Origin: CAVPTL01 sp963727235 | Lineage (GTDB): Bacteria > Actinomycetota > Thermoleophilia > Gaiellales > JAICJC01 | NCBI GenBank assembly: GCA_963727235.1 | Contig: CAVSFZ010000015.1 | Span: 124,001 to 188,000 of the forward strand | Direction: 5' to 3' | DNA: 64,000 nucleotides | In this document: in pieces, positions 59,851-64,000 of the stretch | Numbering within the stretch: the stretch's first letter is position 1 | Layout of the letters: the number at the start of each line of letters is the position of its first letter | The notes under the pieces: generated by a model | Told to the model about the DNA's origin: nothing | Databases searched by the model: none | What the model saw: only the letters and a program-made list of their open reading frames with translations | Translations under genes and position numbers: made by a program

Positions 59851-60623
59851 TGGTGCTCTACACCGCCGGTTGTGATTCTTCCTCAAACACGGCTCAAAGT
59901 GCGGAGTCGAGTACCCCCGGCGCCGGGTCTACGACCGGATCAACGCCGGCCCCACCTGCGGCATCCACCACGCACCAAACAAAGCCACACCGATCGAAAC
60001 CACGCGGCGTGCGCGCGCCCGACGTTCCTAACCGCCGACTCACTCCAGGTGCGGCGTTCCATGTTCGCCGGCGCACGATCTGCAAATCGGGTTACTCGTC
60101 GCGCGTCCGTAACGTCCCAGTGAGCGAGGCAACCGCCGTTTACCGCCGGTATCACACCGCTCACGTACCCTACGCCCATGAGGTCGATCACCTCATCTCG
60201 CTGGAGATTGGGGGGTCGAATGCGATCACCAACCTCTGGCCCGAGCCCTACGCTGGCCGGTGGGGCGCGCGCACAAAGGACGTCTTAGAAACCCGCCTCC
60301 ACGACCTGGTCTGCGCCGGCAGGCTCAGACTGCGTGTAGCGCAGCACCGAGAGGCGAGGAACTGGGTCGCCGCCTACCGGCGATACGTCTCGCACGCGCT
60401 GCCCGCGCTCCCGCCGAACGGAGGTCGAACACGACACCACGCCGCCGGAACAACCACCAATCGGGGCGGGTTCTACGCATCAACCTACGGGTCGGCCGAC
60501 ACAATTTATTGCGCAGACGATTCTGAGTGGCAGCACCTAAGCAAGACCTACCTCCGCCACTTCCGTACCCTCCGGAAGGCCCGCAACGCGCTGCCTGGGT
60601 ACCACCTCCACCAACCCTGCTAA
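59850..60623 (+). CDS. Exported HNH-like lipoprotein, probably 5'-truncated
   Basis: From GTG 59850 the product is 257 residues, with a Cys at position 8 (LYTAGC), a Ser/Thr/Pro-rich linker, and a domain with YAHEVDHLISLEIGGSNAIT and NLWPEPY, like extracellular HNH-type proteins of actinobacteria. In the same frame upstream there is RRSRGVFSACTLLVVVLYTA ending in GC, i.e. an intact lipoprotein signal core, but no ATG, GTG or TTG before an in-frame TGA at about 59781. The original start seems to have been lost where the HsdM stub was joined. Expression from the remaining GTG would give a very short signal peptide. Confidence 0.65.
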   Translation: MVLYTAGCDSSSNTAQSAESSTPGAGSTTGSTPAPPAASTTHQTKPHRSKPRGVRAPDVPNRRLTPGAAFHVRRRTICKSGYSSRVRNVPVSEATAVYRRYHTAHVPYAHEVDHLISLEIGGSNAITNLWPEPYAGRWGARTKDVLETRLHDLVCAGRLRLRVAQHREARNWVAAYRRYVSHALPALPPNGGRTRHHAAGTTTNRGGFYASTYGSADTIYCADDSEWQHLSKTYLRHFRTLRKARNALPGYHLHQPC

Positions 60624-60881
60624 CTGGTCGGCCAAGCGCACTCGCTCACGAATCGCTTTGCTGAGAATCCCCAAGCGGGGAGATGCGATGATCGATCTTT
60701 TCCTGGGGTGTTCCCAGCGCAGGCTGCCGGAGGCTCCGAACTGATGGGCAGCGGTTGTTGTCGGCCCTCCGAAGTTGCGGCCGTGAGCCTGGCTCGGTAG
60801 AGCGGTTGGGGCGACAGCCTGGAGGCAGGGGCGAAACCCGCTCCAATCCGTGGGCACGGTCTACGCGTTCTGTTTGACACC

Positions 60882-61322
60882 CTAAGCGTGCTGATGGCGC
60901 TCGCCGAGGTGCGCACCACTCCTTCGCTTTGCTTGCAGCATCCCCAGCGTGGCGAGAGCATCGGCGTGCATGTTCTGCTTCCTCGGCACCCACTCGATAG
61001 AGAACCGTGTCAACCGTTCGCTCAGACGCCGCGCCTCATCAGCCAAAGGAATCAGCCGCTGCTCCTTGATCCGCCATTCACCGCGCATCTGCATTACGAC
61101 CACGCGGCTGTCGGCCTTGGCCTCCACGATGGCCGCCTTCACCAGCAGGCACTCCGTCAGTCCTCGGATCAGGGCGTGGTACTCGGCTTCGTTGTCGGTC
61201 ACTCGAAGCAGTGAATCGTAGCCTTCGGCCAGCACGCTGCCGTCGCGCTCAATCACCCAACCTATCCCGCCGGGGCCAGGATTGGTCGCCACTCCCGCGT
61301 CGTGTCGGAGAACGACCTTCAT
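60882..61322 (-). CDS. RNase HI-like protein
   Basis: A 146-residue RNase H fold protein: MKVVLRHDAGVATNPGPGGI contains the first Asp (Asp8), DNEAEYHALIRGL the Glu (Glu47), EAKADSRVVVMQMRGEW an Asp (Asp71) and KQNMHADALATL the last Asp (Asp121), so the four acidic residues of RNase HI are present. It belongs to the short RNase HI-related family also found fused to other domains in actinobacteria. ATG 61322 chosen, preceded by GGGGA; an upstream extension to 61553 lacks homology. Confidence 0.8.
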   Translation of the reverse strand: MKVVLRHDAGVATNPGPGGIGWVIERDGSVLAEGYDSLLRVTDNEAEYHALIRGLTECLLVKAAIVEAKADSRVVVMQMRGEWRIKEQRLIPLADEARRLSERLTRFSIEWVPRKQNMHADALATLGMLQAKRRSGAHLGERHQHA

Positions 61323-61778
61323 CAGAGAATCCCCGCAGCGTTTGGCGGCATGGAAGCGGCCGAAGACCCGCACGCCCTCCCAGCGATCGCTGACGCGAGA
61401 CTGGCGATGAGACACAGTGCAAACCGTTTGGACAAGGGGTAGCTCCAAGTTTGGGGAAGCAGCCGTGGTCGTATCGGTAGCAACGCCTCCGCGCTTGATC
61501 CCGGAGCTTGCGATGTTTGAGCGGGACTGTAATTGAGTTGCGGCGGGGTTCATCGCCCGGCTCGAGTGCCAAGCGCGGTCAGCCGCGGATCAGTTCGGGG
61601 GCAGCTTGTCATAAACACGATTATCGCGCGCACCTGCCTGACAACCCCGATAGCGGGCCGAGTGCGCACCCGCGGGCTGAACACAGTGCAAGCCGACGAC
61701 GAAGACGGCCACCGAACGTCCCGTCGGCTGCTCCTCCTGCCGTGGGGTTCGCAGCGGTTGGGCATACTCTGGGGTCAC
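61323..61778. other. 456-base region without a supported gene
   Basis: Between the RNase HI-like gene and the divergent regulator. All open frames here are Arg/Pro/Ser-rich shadows or antisense extensions. It should hold the promoters of both flanking genes and the right border of the accessory region. I see no clear repeat or hairpin in it. Confidence 0.4.
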
Positions 61779-64000
61779 ATGCCGGATCCGGAGTCTCCAC
61801 CGCCCAGGTTGGTGCTGAGTGAGGCCAAGCTTGCACCACCCCGCCCTCGGGTGGGGCTGCTTGCTCGACCCCGCCTGTCCACGCGGCTCGACGAACTCGA
61901 CGATGTCGCGCTCACACTGGTCAGCGCGCCGGCGGGTTCCGGCAAGACGGTGGTGGTGGCAGCGTGGCTGCAGGGAAATTCGGAGAGATCGGTCGCCTGG
62001 GTGTCGCTGGAGCAGGTCGAGGACGAGCCGGTGCGGCTGTGGACCGCGGTGGCCACCTCGGTCGATCGGCTGCGCCCGGGAATCGCCCGCCCGGCGCTCG
62101 CCACGCTGCGGACTCCGCGCTGTGACATCGAGCTGGCGATCGATGAGTTGCTGAACGGGCTCACCGGCTTCGCGGGGAGCGTGGTGATCGTGCTCGATGA
62201 TCTCCACCATGTGAGCAGTGACACGGGTTTGCGATCGGTGGCCTACGCGGTCGAGCGCCTGCCGCACACCACTCGCATCGTCGCCACCACCCGGTCTGAC
62301 CCGGCGATCCGGCTGGGTCGGCTGCGTGCCCGCGGCGACCTGGGGGAGCTGCGGGTCGACTCGCTGGCGTTCACGGTGGACGAGGTGGCGGAGTTCCTGG
62401 AGCGCCAGGGCGTCAGCTCGCTCCCGCGCGAGGACGTCGAGCTCTTGGCGGAGCGCACCGAGGGTTGGCCGGCCGGGATCGGGCTGGCCGGGATGTGGCT
62501 GGCCAACACCGACGCTCCCCACCAGCACCTGCGGGAGTTCTCGGCGAGCAACCGCCACGTCACCGACTACCTCACCACCGAAGTGCTCGACACGCTGGAC
62601 GCCGCTACCCGGTCGTTTCTGCTGCGGACATCGGTGCTCGGCCGGTTCTCTGCCGAGCTGTGCGATTGGGTGCTGGAGGCGGATGAATCTGCGGCCCGGC
62701 TGGATAGGCTGGCGCGCTCGAACCTGTTCCTGGTCCCGCTGGATGGGCGCGGCGAGTGGTACCGCTATCACCACCTCTTTCGCGAGCTGCTGCTGGCCGA
62801 GCTCGCCGGTGGCGACGCTGACGCTCCCGCCCGTCTGCACCGGCGCGCGGCCGACTGGTTTGAGGAGCGGGCCGTATTTGAGGATGCGCTCGAGCACACG
62901 GCTCTCACGGGGGATGGGGCAGCGCTTGCGGATCTGCTCCTGACGCATCACTTCGAGTTCTTCCGCACCGCCACGTTGGACACATTCATGCGGTGGCTTT
63001 CGCGCGTTCCCGACTCCGAATTGGCCCTGCGGCCGGCGTTGAGCGCGGCCGGCGCCTTGGCGTCTGGGATGCTGGCCCAGCCGGCGCTAATCCGAAAGCG
63101 CTACGCCGCACTGGCAGAGGGCGCGCTGATCGACGCACCTGAACCGGTTCGGATCTATGTCCACGCGGTCGCAGCGCTGACCCGCGGAGGCTTGCTCGAC
63201 GGCGACCTAGACGTGGCCTTGGAGGACGTTCGGATCGCCGCCGGCCTAGCCCGGGCAGACGTGCCACTGCTGGTGGTCGGCACGCTCGGTGTGCTGTCCT
63301 ACGTTGAGTATCTCTCCGGCGACGAGGCTGCGGCGGATGCGGCTGCGCTCGAGGCGCTGGCCCGTCCCGAAGCGGTCGAGCGGCCCCACGGCCTGGTGTA
63401 CGCCCACGCGGTGCACGCGCTGCTCCAGTCCGCCGCCGGTCTGCATGAGGCGGCCGCCGTCGAAGCGCGGGTCGCAGTCGGCTACGCACAGGAGCTCGGG
63501 CTCGCTGGCACCTGGTCGGCGGGGATTGCCCATCACGCCCTGGGCGAGGCGCTGATGGGGCTCGGCCGGCTCGCCAATGCCGAGCGAGAGCTGGGGCGCG
63601 CGCGTGAGCTGCGACAAGCGGCTGAGCCGCGGCTGGACACGGTGCACACCTTGATCCAGCTGGCCCGGGTGCGAGTGGCTCGTGGCCGGCTGACGCTCGC
63701 CGGATCAACCCTGGGGTCTGCATACGAGCAGCTGAACGCCTTCGACGAGGCCGGCCGGCTCCCTGAGCTGGCCACCGAGGTCGACCGGGCTCTGACAGAC
63801 GCGCTCGCCGGCAACGACGCCGGAGTTGAGCCTCCAACCCCGGCGGAGCTTTCGATCCTGCAGCTGCTCGGCTCGGACATGTCTCAGCGTGAGATCGGGG
63901 AGCAACTGTTTCTGTCGCTGAACACGGTCAAGACACACTCGCGCAATCTGTATGCCAAGTTGGGTGCCCATTCGCGTGAGGAGGCCGTTCAGAGGGCGTA
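61779..64000 (+). CDS. LuxR-family ATPase regulator (MalT/LAL type), runs off the window
   Basis: At least 740 residues. N-terminal AAA/STAND-like ATPase: Walker A LVSAPAGSGKTVVVAAW (residues 48-64), sensor-like VVIVLDDLHHV, and ERTEGWPAGIGLAGMWLANT, typical of MalT-type regulators. A middle region of TPR-like helices follows. At the end is the LuxR DNA-binding domain: TPAELSILQLLGSDMSQREI then FLSLNTVKTHSRNLYAKLG. The window stops a few residues before the expected end. ATG 61779 start. Such proteins respond to sugars or other small ligands; the target genes lie outside or are unknown. Confidence 0.88.
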   Translation, partial: MPDPESPPPRLVLSEAKLAPPRPRVGLLARPRLSTRLDELDDVALTLVSAPAGSGKTVVVAAWLQGNSERSVAWVSLEQVEDEPVRLWTAVATSVDRLRPGIARPALATLRTPRCDIELAIDELLNGLTGFAGSVVIVLDDLHHVSSDTGLRSVAYAVERLPHTTRIVATTRSDPAIRLGRLRARGDLGELRVDSLAFTVDEVAEFLERQGVSSLPREDVELLAERTEGWPAGIGLAGMWLANTDAPHQHLREFSASNRHVTDYLTTEVLDTLDAATRSFLLRTSVLGRFSAELCDWVLEADESAARLDRLARSNLFLVPLDGRGEWYRYHHLFRELLLAELAGGDADAPARLHRRAADWFEERAVFEDALEHTALTGDGAALADLLLTHHFEFFRTATLDTFMRWLSRVPDSELALRPALSAAGALASGMLAQPALIRKRYAALAEGALIDAPEPVRIYVHAVAALTRGGLLDGDLDVALEDVRIAAGLARADVPLLVVGTLGVLSYVEYLSGDEAAADAAALEALARPEAVERPHGLVYAHAVHALLQSAAGLHEAAAVEARVAVGYAQELGLAGTWSAGIAHHALGEALMGLGRLANAERELGRARELRQAAEPRLDTVHTLIQLARVRVARGRLTLAGSTLGSAYEQLNAFDEAGRLPELATEVDRALTDALAGNDAGVEPPTPAELSILQLLGSDMSQREIGEQLFLSLNTVKTHSRNLYAKLGAHSREEAVQRA

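Noticed and set aside
60537..60993. Minus-strand frames between the HNH lipoprotein and the RNase HI-like gene
   Set aside because: Arg/Pro-rich, no start context, overlap with recognised genes.
61590..62951. 453-codon minus-strand frame opposite the MalT-type regulator
   Set aside because: Gln/Arg/His-rich antisense frame; the plus strand has Walker and LuxR motifs.

Overview
The window is GC-rich throughout, densely packed, and full of 1-8 bp stop/start overlaps (ATGA, GTGA, TTGA) with many GTG and TTG starts. Gene content (UbiA-type prenyltransferase next to cytochrome c maturation and heme genes, LLM-type oxidoreductase, ThyX, EfeUOB, maltokinase, MGT-type glycosyltransferase, many Tat/lipoprotein signals) fits a Gram-positive-type actinobacterium. 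I infer the Thermoleophilia/Solirubrobacterales area, but no rRNA is present to prove it. The last third contains an accessory stretch that looks like a graveyard of defence genes.

Layout. 1-7.6 kb: molybdenum cofactor (moaC, mog/moaB), a UbiA prenyltransferase, ccmABC plus a small CcmD-like protein, then hemA, a short hemC and a cobA-hemD fusion, all on the + strand and nearly all overlapping. 7.6-12.7 kb: SAM-dependent DUF62 enzyme, tRNA-Phe, LLM oxidoreductase, a membrane sensor-like protein, a secreted ScyD-like protein. 12.7-15 kb: ArsR regulator divergent from a split transketolase with a probable leaderless promoter, then a small cysteine-cluster membrane protein. 15-24 kb: FAD amine oxidase, lipoprotein, polyamine-type ABC transporter (potD-potB-potC without an ATPase), an ammonia-lyase homologue lacking the MIO triad, gamma-glutamyltransferase. 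24-34.7 kb: diguanylate cyclase, thyX, VOC and SDR proteins, sodA, a frameshifted glycosyltransferase, maltokinase, SIS protein, pgsA, plsY, folE2/mptA-like, fpg/nei. 34.9-41 kb: primary-type sigma factor, tRNA-Tyr, aldonolactone oxidase-like enzyme, frameshifted Asp-box repeat protein, MFS transporter. 41-49.3 kb: efeUOB iron uptake with an IdeR/DtxR-type operator, a kinase/PLP fusion enzyme, and a DtxR-family regulator next to mntH. 49.3-55.5 kb: cysteine synthase-like enzyme, Ser-repeat miniprotein, cNMP-binding and cupin proteins, ABC exporter under a membrane-anchored LuxR regulator.

55.5-61.5 kb, starting exactly at tRNA-Thr, is a probable accessory island: a protein with possible ADP-ribosyltransferase-like motifs, a GmrSD-type (DUF262/DUF1524) nuclease cut in two with the pieces now head to head on opposite strands, its fragment fused in frame to the C-terminal half of an HD hydrolase, a 22-residue stub of a type I methylase (HsdM), an HNH-like lipoprotein that has lost its natural start, and an RNase HI-like protein. 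No integrase was found. The window ends in a large LuxR/MalT-type ATPase regulator that runs off the edge.

The most unusual whole-window signal is a 33-bp palindrome (16-bp arms around one central base) present seven times, almost always at gene ends, where it supplies the stop codon of the adjacent gene (on either strand) and could fold as a bidirectional terminator hairpin. Two arm versions differ by compensating changes on both sides.
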